From: Alistipes provencensis
GTDB lineage: Bacteria; Bacteroidota; Bacteroidia; Bacteroidales; Rikenellaceae
NCBI RefSeq assembly: GCF_900083545.1
Contig: NZ_LT559262.1
Coordinates: 682,001 to 746,000, forward strand
Length of the DNA stretch: 64,000 nt
Reading direction: 5' to 3'
The first letter of the stretch is position 1. The number at the start of each line of letters is the position of its first letter. Under the pieces are notes generated by a model. It had not been told where the DNA came from, ran no database searches, and saw only the letters and a list, made by a program, of their open reading frames with translations. Both the position numbers and the translations under genes were made by a program. Positions 1 to 8,585 of the stretch are shown here, piece after piece.

Positions 1-3000
1 AATTCTCCGAGCCCACCGAACCGGCTCCCGAAGCCGTGACCTTGATCTCCAAATTATCGGGTGCGAGGGTCGTGGCACCTACTAACAGCACTGCGGCCTT
101 GAAGTTGACCGTAATATTGGTCGGCGTATCGCCCAGCGACTCCAAAGCGGGGGTTGTCAAACTGCTGGCGGCATCCTTATTGTCCGTTCCGATCCGGACA
201 TATCCGGGCATTTCGATAACTCCGTCTCCGGCAACTGTCCATCCCGTCGGAGGCGTATATTTGACGCGCCAACCGGCAAACATCTGCCACGATGGAGCAA
301 AATAGTCGGGGCCCCAGAAACCATCATCGAAACCCTCGGTCAGCACCACATTCTCACCCGACGGCAACTGGCTGCAATGGTAAGCACGCCGTTCATGAGT
401 CTGAAGATAGAAGCCGTTGATAAAGAGCTGTTCATGCGTCGGATCGATCGAGTTACCGGCATTTTGGCACACATTATCCGCCTGCACGATCTTCAGATAG
501 AGGTAACCGCCTTCGGACACGGCATTGCTTTCCGGCAGGTTGAAATAGGCGATGCGGTAACCGAGCGTACCGGCGCTCCCGGCATTCGGGAATATCTCCG
601 TTCCCGGATCTTCATCGGGCCCGATAGGAGTTGTCACTTTGGTACCCGGAATACTATATACTTTCACACCGTCATGCCACGTCATTTCGTCAGTACTCCA
701 AAGCAATTTCCAGTTCTTCGGCAGATTGTCAGCCGCACGGCCGAACCAACCGAAGCCGAAGCGCAGGTTACCCACAATTCGGGAGGTAGCCTTAATTTTA
801 AATACCAACCCGTTATCCTGCCAGTTATTACCTCCCCAACCCGTGGTATAGAGACGGCAGTCATACATATTCGTACCGGCAGCCTTGTTCGTTCCGTAAC
901 ACCCCCATGTAAAATCGGTCGAAGTGTCGCCGACCTTATAGATCGAATGTCCATTATTATAGGTAACCGTCTTGGTCGCTTGATCGAAAGTAGCATTGCC
1001 GATGGTGAAATTCTTCGTGGTTCCCAGTGCATAGAGGTGACCGTCGATCGGCGTAATGGCGTAGACCGTCTCGCCGAAACGGGTGCCGGTCATGCCCGCA
1101 AGGTCCTCCATGGCGGTCGGCAGCAGGAACGACGCCCCGGCAAGTCCCTTCACCGGACCGCGCTTCTGCGGCACGGCCGCCGATGCGAACGATGCCGAAG
1201 CATAGGTCTTCATCGTGTAGGCAGTCTTGTCCTCCAGTTCGAGCGAAATGCTGCCGCTCATGTTCTTCGTCAAATCACCGTCGACCACCTGCGATTCGGG
1301 CAGCGAGACGAGCATCGCCTCGTAGGTCCCGGCCGTCAGGTCGGCCACCGAGACGGCCCGCGCGGCGGGCACTTCGGAAGCGGCTTCGGTCTTGGTCACC
1401 TTGTCGGCGGCCGTCGGCGTCACCACCAGCAGTCCGTCGGCATCGGCAGCGAGCCGGGCGTCCTTGACGACCACTTCGACCTGATCGCCCACGGCAAGGC
1501 CGTGACCTGCCAGTTTGACGAAGATACCGGCGTCGGCATCCTGCACGGCGAAGCAGTCGGCCGGAACGTTGTCCACAGCCGCCACGCGGCCTTGTATATA
1601 ATAGTTGTCGCTGATCGTCACCTCTCCGGGGCCCTTCAGGGCGCGGATGGCCGAAACTTCCGCCTTCACGGGATCGTCGGCACTCGGACGCTCGGGTTCA
1701 CCCTCCACTTCGAGCAGAATGTCGTCGAGGAAGAAACGCACGTCGTCCGTGCTGGAGGCCATGTCGGCCGAAGTGATGGTGATCTCCGTCTCGGGCTTCG
1801 CATTGCGCACATAGACCGTGAACGGCTTGAACTCGTTGTTGGCTACGCCCGCAAGCGTACCGCCCTCGACCGTGGCACCGCTCGCGGCGTCGGCCTTCAC
1901 GACCACGCCGGGATCGGTGGGCTTGCCGTAGGCATCGATCATCGCCGAAGCGAGGAACGTGAGCTTGAGGTCGGACTTCGAAATGCGCATCGCCTCGAAA
2001 CGCGGCGCCAGTTTGATCGTATAGGCGCCCTGCGTGTAGCGGTTGATGAGCGCCTCGTCGCCGCGGCCCACCTGCAGGAAGCCCGGACGGGTCCAGCAGG
2101 AGACCACGCTCACGATACCGGCCTGTTCCTTGGGAAGTGCATAAGTCCCGTCGTTCCACGAGGTCATGAAGTCGAGCGGCAGGTCGATATACGCGGCTTT
2201 GGCGTCGATCACGTCGTCGAAACCGGTCGAGAAGACCACTTTGTCGTTGTCCATCGGCGGAACCGCGGTCGGCTCGGCCGAAGCCTTCGTGATGCAGAAC
2301 GCACTCTGGTAAGCCACGGTCTTGTTCGTTGCCGAGGTACTCGCCTTGGCGCCGTCGGTGCAGCGGTGGCGAATCCACAGTTTGCCGCCGGCCGGAATCT
2401 TCTTGTCTGCCGGAATGGTGAAGTCGATCGTCTTCCAGGTGGCGTCCGAAGCTCCGCCGGAGCAGGTGCCGTCGAATTCGGTCCAGTTCTCACCGTCGGC
2501 GCTCCACTCGAAGACCCACGCATGACCAGCGTTCTGAGTACCGTCGCGGCGGCTGCCGTAGGAGTAGCGCAGGTCGCCCGAAAGCTCCTCCTTCACCGGA
2601 ATCTCGAGCTGCAGGGCATCGCCCGTCTCCCACGACCCGATGACCACGCCACGCTGGAAGTACCAGTTCGTCGTGGGGTTGGTGTGGGTCTTGGTGCTGA
2701 ACTCCAGATTCACGGGCGAACCCGTCCGGCGCAGGATCATGCCGTCGTCGAAGTAGCAGGCCGCTCCTTCTATAAAGGCATTGTCCAGCGTGAGGCTGGC
2801 GTCGATGCTGAACCGCTGGGCGATCGGGAAATCATACCCGTCGCCGCCGCCGACCGTGCCGGCTCCCTGCGAGAGCAGGATCGAAGCCGTCGAGGACTCC
2901 GAATCGGTGGTCACGTTCACATAAGCCGAACGGCCGCTGGTCGAGCGGTTGCGGGCCACGGTGAGCTGCACCGCAGTATTACCCATGCCGGTGCTCTCGT

Positions 3001-3232
3001 TGGGAAGCACCCAGCGAATCGATTCGCCCGTGGCGGCATCGACGAATTCGAGATGCCAGTAGGCGTTGCTGGTCACATTGAGGGTCAGCACCTCGCCCTC
3101 GCCGGAGGCGGTCAGGCTTTGCTGCTGAATCCCCACCCGGCCGACGCTGTCCACTTCCGGATCGTCGGTGCAGGAAGTCCCGGCAGCCAGCAGAGCCGCC
3201 GCCGTGCATATCCATAACAAATACTTTTTCAT
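1..3232 (-). CDS. DUF5689-containing surface lipoprotein with N-terminal BACON-like domain (3' end outside window)
   Basis: The reading frame is open from an ATG at 3230-3232 down to base 2 with no stop, giving at least 1076 residues, so the C-terminus lies outside the window. The N-terminus is a lipoprotein signal with lipobox AAGTSC (Cys21) followed by TDDPE, an acidic stretch like the Bacteroidetes surface-export signal. Residues about 30-125 look like a BACON-type Ig fold. Residues about 520-720 match DUF5689 (blocks ITISDNYYIQG-like and QDADAGIFVKL). Between and after these are beta-rich modules with FDD motifs (STGFDDV, TEGFDDGFWG) like choice-of-anchor domains. Proteins of this make-up are cell-surface lipoproteins of Bacteroidetes; no catalytic function is evident. 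It is transcribed divergently from the susC at 3479, so it may be a glycan-binding accessory of that PUL, but this is inference. Confidence 0.8.
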   Translation of the reverse strand, partial: MKKYLLWICTAAALLAAGTSCTDDPEVDSVGRVGIQQQSLTASGEGEVLTLNVTSNAYWHLEFVDAATGESIRWVLPNESTGMGNTAVQLTVARNRSTSGRSAYVNVTTDSESSTASILLSQGAGTVGGGDGYDFPIAQRFSIDASLTLDNAFIEGAACYFDDGMILRRTGSPVNLEFSTKTHTNPTTNWYFQRGVVIGSWETGDALQLEIPVKEELSGDLRYSYGSRRDGTQNAGHAWVFEWSADGENWTEFDGTCSGGASDATWKTIDFTIPADKKIPAGGKLWIRHRCTDGAKASTSATNKTVAYQSAFCITKASAEPTAVPPMDNDKVVFSTGFDDVIDAKAAYIDLPLDFMTSWNDGTYALPKEQAGIVSVVSCWTRPGFLQVGRGDEALINRYTQGAYTIKLAPRFEAMRISKSDLKLTFLASAMIDAYGKPTDPGVVVKADAASGATVEGGTLAGVANNEFKPFTVYVRNAKPETEITITSADMASSTDDVRFFLDDILLEVEGEPERPSADDPVKAEVSAIRALKGPGEVTISDNYYIQGRVAAVDNVPADCFAVQDADAGIFVKLAGHGLAVGDQVEVVVKDARLAADADGLLVVTPTAADKVTKTEAASEVPAARAVSVADLTAGTYEAMLVSLPESQVVDGDLTKNMSGSISLELEDKTAYTMKTYASASFASAAVPQKRGPVKGLAGASFLLPTAMEDLAGMTGTRFGETVYAITPIDGHLYALGTTKNFTIGNATFDQATKTVTYNNGHSIYKVGDTSTDFTWGCYGTNKAAGTNMYDCRLYTTGWGGNNWQDNGLVFKIKATSRIVGNLRFGFGWFGRAADNLPKNWKLLWSTDEMTWHDGVKVYSIPGTKVTTPIGPDEDPGTEIFPNAGSAGTLGYRIAYFNLPESNAVSEGGYLYLKIVQADNVCQNAGNSIDPTHEQLFINGFYLQTHERRAYHCSQLPSGENVVLTEGFDDGFWGPDYFAPSWQMFAGWRVKYTPPTGWTVAGDGVIEMPGYVRIGTDNKDAASSLTTPALESLGDTPTNITVNFKAAVLLVGATTLAPDNLEIKVTASGAGSVGSEN

Positions 3233-3362
3233 AACTGTGAGATAAGGTTCGTTTAAGGTTTCAACAATCCGGACGCTGAAATGCGGGAGCATCCCCGGCC
3301 CGGCGGTCCTCGTTACATTTGGGTGACATTCAACGAAAAAATTCAAAAAAAATCGTCTTTTC

Positions 3363-3393
3363 TTTGGAATATCAAATATTACATTTATTTTTG
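3363..3393 (+). promoter_or_regulatory. Bacteroidetes-type promoter of the first susC operon
   Basis: A TTTG at 3363-3366 (-33 element) is followed after exactly 19 bases by TATTTTTG at 3386-3393, a full match to the Bacteroidetes -7 consensus TAnnTTTG. Transcription would start near 3400, giving a leader of about 80 bases before the ATG at 3479. The operator-like repeat begins at the next base after the -7 box. Confidence 0.75.
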
Positions 3394-3416
3394 TACCACA
3401 CCAAACCACACTAATC
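3394..3416 (+). promoter_or_regulatory. Putative GntR operator O1 at susC
   Basis: This 23-bp element starts ACCACACCAAACCACAC at 3395 and directly abuts the -7 box, overlapping the expected transcription start. It matches, without gaps, 18 of 23 positions of the element at 21655-21677 (minus strand), which also directly abuts a -7 box next to the GntR regulator gene. Position over the start site suggests repression by the GntR protein at 21736-22770. The link to that protein is inference. Confidence 0.6.
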
Positions 3417-3430
3417 CGTCCATCCTATCT

Positions 3431-3461
3431 GTTGTGTGGTGTGGTGTACAGCGCAAATATA
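3431..3461 (-). promoter_or_regulatory. Putative second GntR operator O2 with a divergent -7 box
   Basis: The plus strand reads GTTGTGTGGTGTGGTG at 3431-3446. This differs at one position from GTTGTGTAGTGTGGTG at 21662-21677 next to the GntR gene. It faces O1, making an imperfect inverted repeat across the susC start region. On the minus strand a TATATTTG -7 box (3454-3461) precedes it by seven bases. A promoter here could drive the minus-strand lipoprotein that starts at 3232, with a leader over 200 bases long, but I see no matching -33 element. Confidence 0.5.
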
Positions 3462-3478
3462 CTACTAATTCTAAAAAG

Positions 3479-6400
3479 ATGAAAAAAAGTTACGATGAAT
3501 TTCAAAGAAAGTGTGATTTTCGGATGATCACGGCTTTCTGTGCGCTTCTGGCAGCGATTTTATTTTCGCCATCGTACGCTTCGGCCCAGAACTTCACCCT
3601 TCAGGGAAGCGTAAAGACCGAGAAAGGGGCGCCGGTTCCCGGCGCCACCGTTATCCTCTCGGGGACCCAGCAGGGCGTGACAACCGACGCCCAAGGCAAT
3701 TTCCTCCTGCGACTGGCCAAGAAACCCGCCGCAGATGCGTCGCTCCTCGTCTCCTATCTGGGCTACAAGTCCCAGACCCTTCCCATCGGCAGCCGCACCA
3801 CCTTCGACATCGTGCTCCAAGAAGAGAGCACCTCGATGGACGAGGTGGTGGTCGTAGGTTACGGCACCATGCGGAAAAAGGACCTGACGGGGTCGCTCTC
3901 CTCGATCGGAGGCGAAGCGATCCTCAACCGCCAGAGCCCGACCATCTCGCAGGCCCTTCAGGGCGCCATGCCGGGTGTGACGGTCACCCGCACCAACTCG
4001 GCGCCGGGCGGTTCGGCCACGATCCGCATCCGCGGCATCACCTCGATGACCGACGGCGCATCCGACCCCTATGTGCTGATCGACGGCGTGGCCGGTTCGA
4101 TCGACGACGTCAACCCCAACGACATCGAGAACATCACCGTGCTGAAAGACGCCGCATCGGCTTCGATCTACGGATCGCAGGCTGCGGCGGGCGTCATCCT
4201 CATCACCACCAAGCGTGCCGGCAAGTCGGGCGCGAGCGTTACCTATAACTATACGCTCGGACTCGACTTCCAGTCCCAGAAGCCGGAGTACATGAACGCC
4301 TCCGACTACATGGCAGCGGTCAACGAACTGCGTTACAACGACCTGCCCTCGGGCGGCTGGTACCAGGACTACTCCCGCGAATATGTCGAGAACTACACGC
4401 TGCTCAACCGCGAGAACCCGGACCTCTATCCCAACGTGAACTGGATGGACATGGTGCTCAAAGACGTGGGCGTGCGCCATTCGCACAGCCTCACGATCCA
4501 GTCGGGCGGCGACAAGCGCAGCTCGGTGCTGAGTCTGGGCTTCGACGACGTCGACGGCCTGTTCCGCAAGAACCTCTCGTGGAAACGTTACACGGCCCGC
4601 CTGAACAACGACATACAGGTGTTCAAGTGGATGAAGGCTTCGGCCGACATCTCGCTGCGCTACACCGACCAGGTCAATCCCCACGCTTCACCCTCAGGCA
4701 CCATGCGCTACATCCCGCCCATCTATCAGGCCGTGTGGAGCGACGGGCGCTACGCCCCGGGCAAGGACGGCGTGAATCCCTATGCAGCCCTGATGTCGGG
4801 CGGCGAGAAGGACACCGACAAGTACCTGGCCAACGCCAAGTTCCAGCTGGACATCACCCCCGTCAAGGGACTGACCGTCACGGGCATCTTCTCGCCCCAG
4901 TTCTCCTACACCAAAATCAAGGATTTTCAGCGCCAAACCTCCTATTTCAGCTATCAGGAGGAGAGTCTCACCAGTTCGAAATACATCAGCAACGCCCTGA
5001 CTACGGAACTCGAAGAGAGCCGCGGCGACACCTTCGCCCACACCACGCAGGTCTATGCCAACTACCAGCACACGTTCGGCCTGGACCATAATTTCAGCGC
5101 CATGGTCGGTTACGAGAACTACTGGTATCAGGAGGGTACGATCGTGGCCAAGAACACGTCGTTCGCCCACTCGCTGATTCCCGACCTGGCCGCCGGCAAC
5201 TCCGACGGAGTCACGGCCAACTCGAAGGACATCAACGAACTGGCCCGCCGCTCCTACTTCGGCCGCCTGATGTACAACTACAAGTCGAAATACTATGTTC
5301 AGGGCAACATCCGCCGCGACGGTTCCTCGCGTTTCGCACCCGACTGCCGCTGGGGTACGTTCCTCTCGGCCTCGGCCGGCTGGGTCTTCACCGAGGAGAA
5401 GTTCATGGAGGGCGCCCGCAAGGTCCTCGACCACGGCAAGCTGCGCCTCTCCTACGGCGAACTGGGCAACGAGCGCATCAAAGGTTACTACCCCTATCAG
5501 GCCGTGCTGGCCAACAACCACACGATGGGTTACATCGGTTCGACCCTGACGGGCCTGTCGGGTTATGCACAAGCCGCCGCCATCGTCACGGACATCACCT
5601 GGGAGACCACTTCGACCATCGATGTGGGCGTCGACCTCTCGATGCTCCGCAACCGGCTGTCGGTCACGGCCGACTGGTACTACAAGAAGACGCGCGACAT
5701 GCTCCTGCAGGTCCCCATCGCCCCGATCATGGGACTTTCGGACCCCTATGACAACATCGGCGACATGCATACCAAAGGCTGGGAGATCACCCTCGGCTGG
5801 CGAGACCACGTCGGCGACTTCAGCTACGGGCTCTCGTTCAATCTTTCGGACGACGTTTCGAAGATGGGCTACATCGGCAACAAGGAGGTCATCTCGGGCG
5901 GCAAGATCATCCGCGAGGGCGAGGAATACCAATCATGGTACGGCTACGTCAGCGAAGGTCTCTACCAGAGCCCCGAAGAGGTGAGGAATTCGGCGACCCT
6001 GGGTTCCTACGTCTCGCCGGGCGACATCCGCTACCGGAACTTCGCCGACGGCGACCCGAACAATCCGCTCATCTCGACGGACTACGACCGCCGGGTGCTC
6101 GGCTCCTCACTCCCGCACTTCAACTACGGCGGTTCGGTCGATCTGGCCTGGCGCGGCATCGACTTCAACCTGACGTTCCAGGGCGTCGGCCAGCGCAACT
6201 CCTACCTCACGGACGAGATGGTCCAGCCGCTCCGCTCCCAGTGGTATAACTTCGCCACCTACATCGGGGGGGGGAATTCGTGGAGCCGTAAAAGCACCAT
6301 CGAACAGAACAAGCGTGCCAAATACCCGCGCTATTCGTGGGCCAGCGCAAACAACAACTATGCGATCTCCGACTACTGGCTTTTCGACGGTTCGTACTTC

Positions 6401-6601
6401 CGCGTGAAGAACCTCTCGCTGGGCTACACCCTGCCCCAGAAATGGATGAGCAAAATCCATGTCAAGAGTCTGCGCTTCGCCGTGACGCTCACCGACTTCT
6501 TCACCCACAGCCACTTCCCCGAGGGCTGGGACCCCGAGGTCGGCACTACCGGCTATCCCATCACCAAATCGGTGCTCTTCTCCGCACAGCTTAAATTCTA
6601 A
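3479..6601 (+). CDS. SusC/RagA-family TonB-dependent outer-membrane glycan transporter
   Basis: The product is 1040 residues, the usual size for SusC proteins. I chose the ATG at 3479 because the frame upstream runs through the promoter; from there the protein has a signal peptide ending ASAQ (about residue 37). A carboxypeptidase-regulatory-like beta domain follows (about 40-120, VPGATVILSGT). Then come the SusC signature DEVVVVGYGTMRKKDLTG, a plug with ATIRIRGI and VLKDAASASIYGSQAAAG, and a 22-strand barrel ending in LKF. It imports oligosaccharides across the outer membrane using TonB energy, with SusD as lid. It is followed 24 bases later by susD. A run of nine G inside the gene (6266-6274) could slip. 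The substrate cannot be read from sequence. Confidence 0.95.
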   Translation: MKKSYDEFQRKCDFRMITAFCALLAAILFSPSYASAQNFTLQGSVKTEKGAPVPGATVILSGTQQGVTTDAQGNFLLRLAKKPAADASLLVSYLGYKSQTLPIGSRTTFDIVLQEESTSMDEVVVVGYGTMRKKDLTGSLSSIGGEAILNRQSPTISQALQGAMPGVTVTRTNSAPGGSATIRIRGITSMTDGASDPYVLIDGVAGSIDDVNPNDIENITVLKDAASASIYGSQAAAGVILITTKRAGKSGASVTYNYTLGLDFQSQKPEYMNASDYMAAVNELRYNDLPSGGWYQDYSREYVENYTLLNRENPDLYPNVNWMDMVLKDVGVRHSHSLTIQSGGDKRSSVLSLGFDDVDGLFRKNLSWKRYTARLNNDIQVFKWMKASADISLRYTDQVNPHASPSGTMRYIPPIYQAVWSDGRYAPGKDGVNPYAALMSGGEKDTDKYLANAKFQLDITPVKGLTVTGIFSPQFSYTKIKDFQRQTSYFSYQEESLTSSKYISNALTTELEESRGDTFAHTTQVYANYQHTFGLDHNFSAMVGYENYWYQEGTIVAKNTSFAHSLIPDLAAGNSDGVTANSKDINELARRSYFGRLMYNYKSKYYVQGNIRRDGSSRFAPDCRWGTFLSASAGWVFTEEKFMEGARKVLDHGKLRLSYGELGNERIKGYYPYQAVLANNHTMGYIGSTLTGLSGYAQAAAIVTDITWETTSTIDVGVDLSMLRNRLSVTADWYYKKTRDMLLQVPIAPIMGLSDPYDNIGDMHTKGWEITLGWRDHVGDFSYGLSFNLSDDVSKMGYIGNKEVISGGKIIREGEEYQSWYGYVSEGLYQSPEEVRNSATLGSYVSPGDIRYRNFADGDPNNPLISTDYDRRVLGSSLPHFNYGGSVDLAWRGIDFNLTFQGVGQRNSYLTDEMVQPLRSQWYNFATYIGGGNSWSRKSTIEQNKRAKYPRYSWASANNNYAISDYWLFDGSYFRVKNLSLGYTLPQKWMSKIHVKSLRFAVTLTDFFTHSHFPEGWDPEVGTTGYPITKSVLFSAQLKF
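6266..6274 (+). repeat. Nine-G homopolymer inside susC
   Basis: Nine consecutive G encode Gly-Gly-Gly (three GGG codons) in the context TYIGGGNSW of the barrel. The gene is in frame as read. A second nine-G run lies in frame in another surface-protein gene at 32043-32051. Confidence 0.9.
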
Positions 6602-6625
6602 CGTCGTATCAAAGAACGAAAAGAT

Positions 6626-8512
6626 ATGAAAACCATTAAAATCGCATTATTCGCACTGGCCGGAAGCCTTGTGGTTTCGTGCAGCGACCTGGACCTTTCG
6701 CCCAGGGACAAGGCGGCCAGCGGCTCCTGGTTCCAGACGGCCGAGCAGTTCGAGTTGAACCTCAACGCCCTGCTCCACCACACCTACTGGCCCATGGAAC
6801 GTAACGAATGGACCTCCGGCAACCAGACCGAGCTGGACATGCTGACGGACGACGGACAAAACCGCAACTCCCCGGGCCGTTTCCTCATCGACGGCGTGAA
6901 CTCCGACTTTCCGCTCTCGGTCCGCATGTGGGACATCACCTACACGGGCATCAACCGCTGCAACAAGATCATCACCGAGCTCCGCAAACACGAAGGCCGG
7001 ATCGAGCAGGCCCGCTACGACCGCATCATGGCCAACGCCCGCTTCTATCGCGCCTGCTTCTACGCCCGCATCATGATCCACTTCGGCGATCCCGTCGTGG
7101 TTCCGGAAGACATGGACATGGACTCCGAACAGGGCCGCGAAAGCGCCTATGAACTGACTCGCAGCGATATGTGGACCGTTCTTCCCGACATTCTCAAAGA
7201 GTTCGACGATGTAGCGCCGATCCTGCCCGTATCCTACGGAGGCGAGATCGAGCGGGCCACGCGCGGCGCGGCCTACGGCATGAAGGCCCGCTTCGCCCTC
7301 CATTTCGCCTCGATCCGCAAATGGGATTCGGTCGAACGGGGCGGGTTCGGCGACGACGATCCTGCCGAAGCCGAGAAGCTCTTCAAGGAGGCCCGCGACG
7401 CCGCATGGAACTGCATGCAGCTGAATGCCTACACCCTGCATTCGGATTTCGGACAACTGTTCCGCAACGCGACGAAGCATTCGCCCGAGGGCATTTTCAA
7501 CATTCCCCGCTCGAAGGCCCTGTCGAACGACTCGAAATACCAGTATCTCGGCGGTCAGGCCTGCACGGCCAAACTACCCCGTCTGTCGGGGGCCCCGACC
7601 TGTACGACCTGCCTGCCATCGTGGTACCTGCTCTGCGCATTCCTCGACGATCAGGGCAAACCCATCGACGAATCGACGGTCTACGATCCCCACAAGCCGT
7701 TCGAGCACCGCGACCCGCGCTGCACCTACACCATTGTGGAACACGGCACGCAGCATTTGGGCGTAATTTTCGATCCGCATTTCGACCGGGACAAGGTGTA
7801 CAGCGCCCGCGAAGGAACGGAAGTGGTCAACAACGACTCGCGCTCCTACAAAATCCAGGGCACCTCTAACCAATACGCCTCCTACAACGGCCTGGTGCTG
7901 AAGAAGCACGTCGACGAGGACTGGCTGGCTCCGTTCGAACCCGAAAACGACAAACTGATTCTGCGCTACGCCGATGTCCTGCTGATGTACGCCGAGGCGA
8001 AGATCGAACTGAACGAGATCGACGACACAGTGCTCGACGCCATGAACCAGGTACGCGCCCGCGCCTACAAGGCGGCCGTCACGGCCACCTCCGACTATCC
8101 GGCCATCACCGAGCGGTCGCAGGACAAGCTCCGCACGATCCTGCGCATCGAGCGCCGCATGGAGTTCGCCTTCGAAAACCTGCGCCTGTACGACATCTGG
8201 CGCTGGCGCATCGCCGAAAAGGTGCTCAACCGCCCCTGGATCGGACTGCCCAAGAAAGACGAAAAACTCCAGCGCGCCTACATCGACAACGGCATGTGGT
8301 TCCACGGAGCCGTGCCCGAGATCGACGAGGACGGATGTATGGATTTCATGGCCCCCGTAGCCAAAGGCGCCGCCGACTTCTTCAACAGCAACGCCTACGC
8401 TCAGGTTCTCGCAGAGTGCAAGTTCGTGGCCCCGAAGAGCTACCTGTGGCCCCTCCCGACCACCACGATGCAGGTGATGAAGAACATCAAAGAAAACAAT
8501 CCGGGTTACTAA
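6626..8512 (+). CDS. SusD/RagB-family surface glycan-binding lipoprotein
   Basis: The protein is 628 residues, on the long side for SusD. It has a lipoprotein signal with lipobox LVVSC (Cys19), an N-terminal region with WFQTAEQFELNLNAL, the SusD TPR-like helical core (LRYADVLLMYAEAKIELNEI, ERRMEFAFENLRLYDIWRW) and the typical C-terminal NNPGY. It forms the lid of the SusC channel at 3479-6601 and binds the incoming glycan on the cell surface. The gene begins 24 bases after susC, clearly the same operon. A strong hairpin follows its stop codon (8531-8558). Confidence 0.95.
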   Translation: MKTIKIALFALAGSLVVSCSDLDLSPRDKAASGSWFQTAEQFELNLNALLHHTYWPMERNEWTSGNQTELDMLTDDGQNRNSPGRFLIDGVNSDFPLSVRMWDITYTGINRCNKIITELRKHEGRIEQARYDRIMANARFYRACFYARIMIHFGDPVVVPEDMDMDSEQGRESAYELTRSDMWTVLPDILKEFDDVAPILPVSYGGEIERATRGAAYGMKARFALHFASIRKWDSVERGGFGDDDPAEAEKLFKEARDAAWNCMQLNAYTLHSDFGQLFRNATKHSPEGIFNIPRSKALSNDSKYQYLGGQACTAKLPRLSGAPTCTTCLPSWYLLCAFLDDQGKPIDESTVYDPHKPFEHRDPRCTYTIVEHGTQHLGVIFDPHFDRDKVYSAREGTEVVNNDSRSYKIQGTSNQYASYNGLVLKKHVDEDWLAPFEPENDKLILRYADVLLMYAEAKIELNEIDDTVLDAMNQVRARAYKAAVTATSDYPAITERSQDKLRTILRIERRMEFAFENLRLYDIWRWRIAEKVLNRPWIGLPKKDEKLQRAYIDNGMWFHGAVPEIDEDGCMDFMAPVAKGAADFFNSNAYAQVLAECKFVAPKSYLWPLPTTTMQVMKNIKENNPGY

Positions 8513-8530
8513 CCCGCCGACGCAAGGCCC

Positions 8531-8558
8531 GCCGGACGCCCTTCGCGGGGTGTCCGGC
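8531..8558 (+). other. Intercistronic stem-loop after susD
   Basis: The arm GCCGGACGCCC (8531-8541) pairs with GGGTGTCCGGC (8548-8558), with one G-U pair and a short TTCG-containing loop. No T-tract follows, so it is more likely an RNA-stability or attenuation element than a full terminator. It separates susC-susD from the downstream hydrolase gene. Confidence 0.65.
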
Positions 8559-8585
8559 GTTCGCGCCGCAATAAATGAAAAGACA

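Noticed and set aside
377..3217. 946-codon open frame on the plus strand at the window start
   Set aside because: The minus strand here is open throughout and encodes a lipobox, a BACON-like domain and DUF5689; the plus frame has no family resemblance.
3394..3446. TG/CA-rich repeats at the susC start as a CRISPR or simple microsatellite
   Set aside because: There are only two facing copies with no spacer array, and the same element recurs at a second promoter next to a regulator, which fits an operator better.
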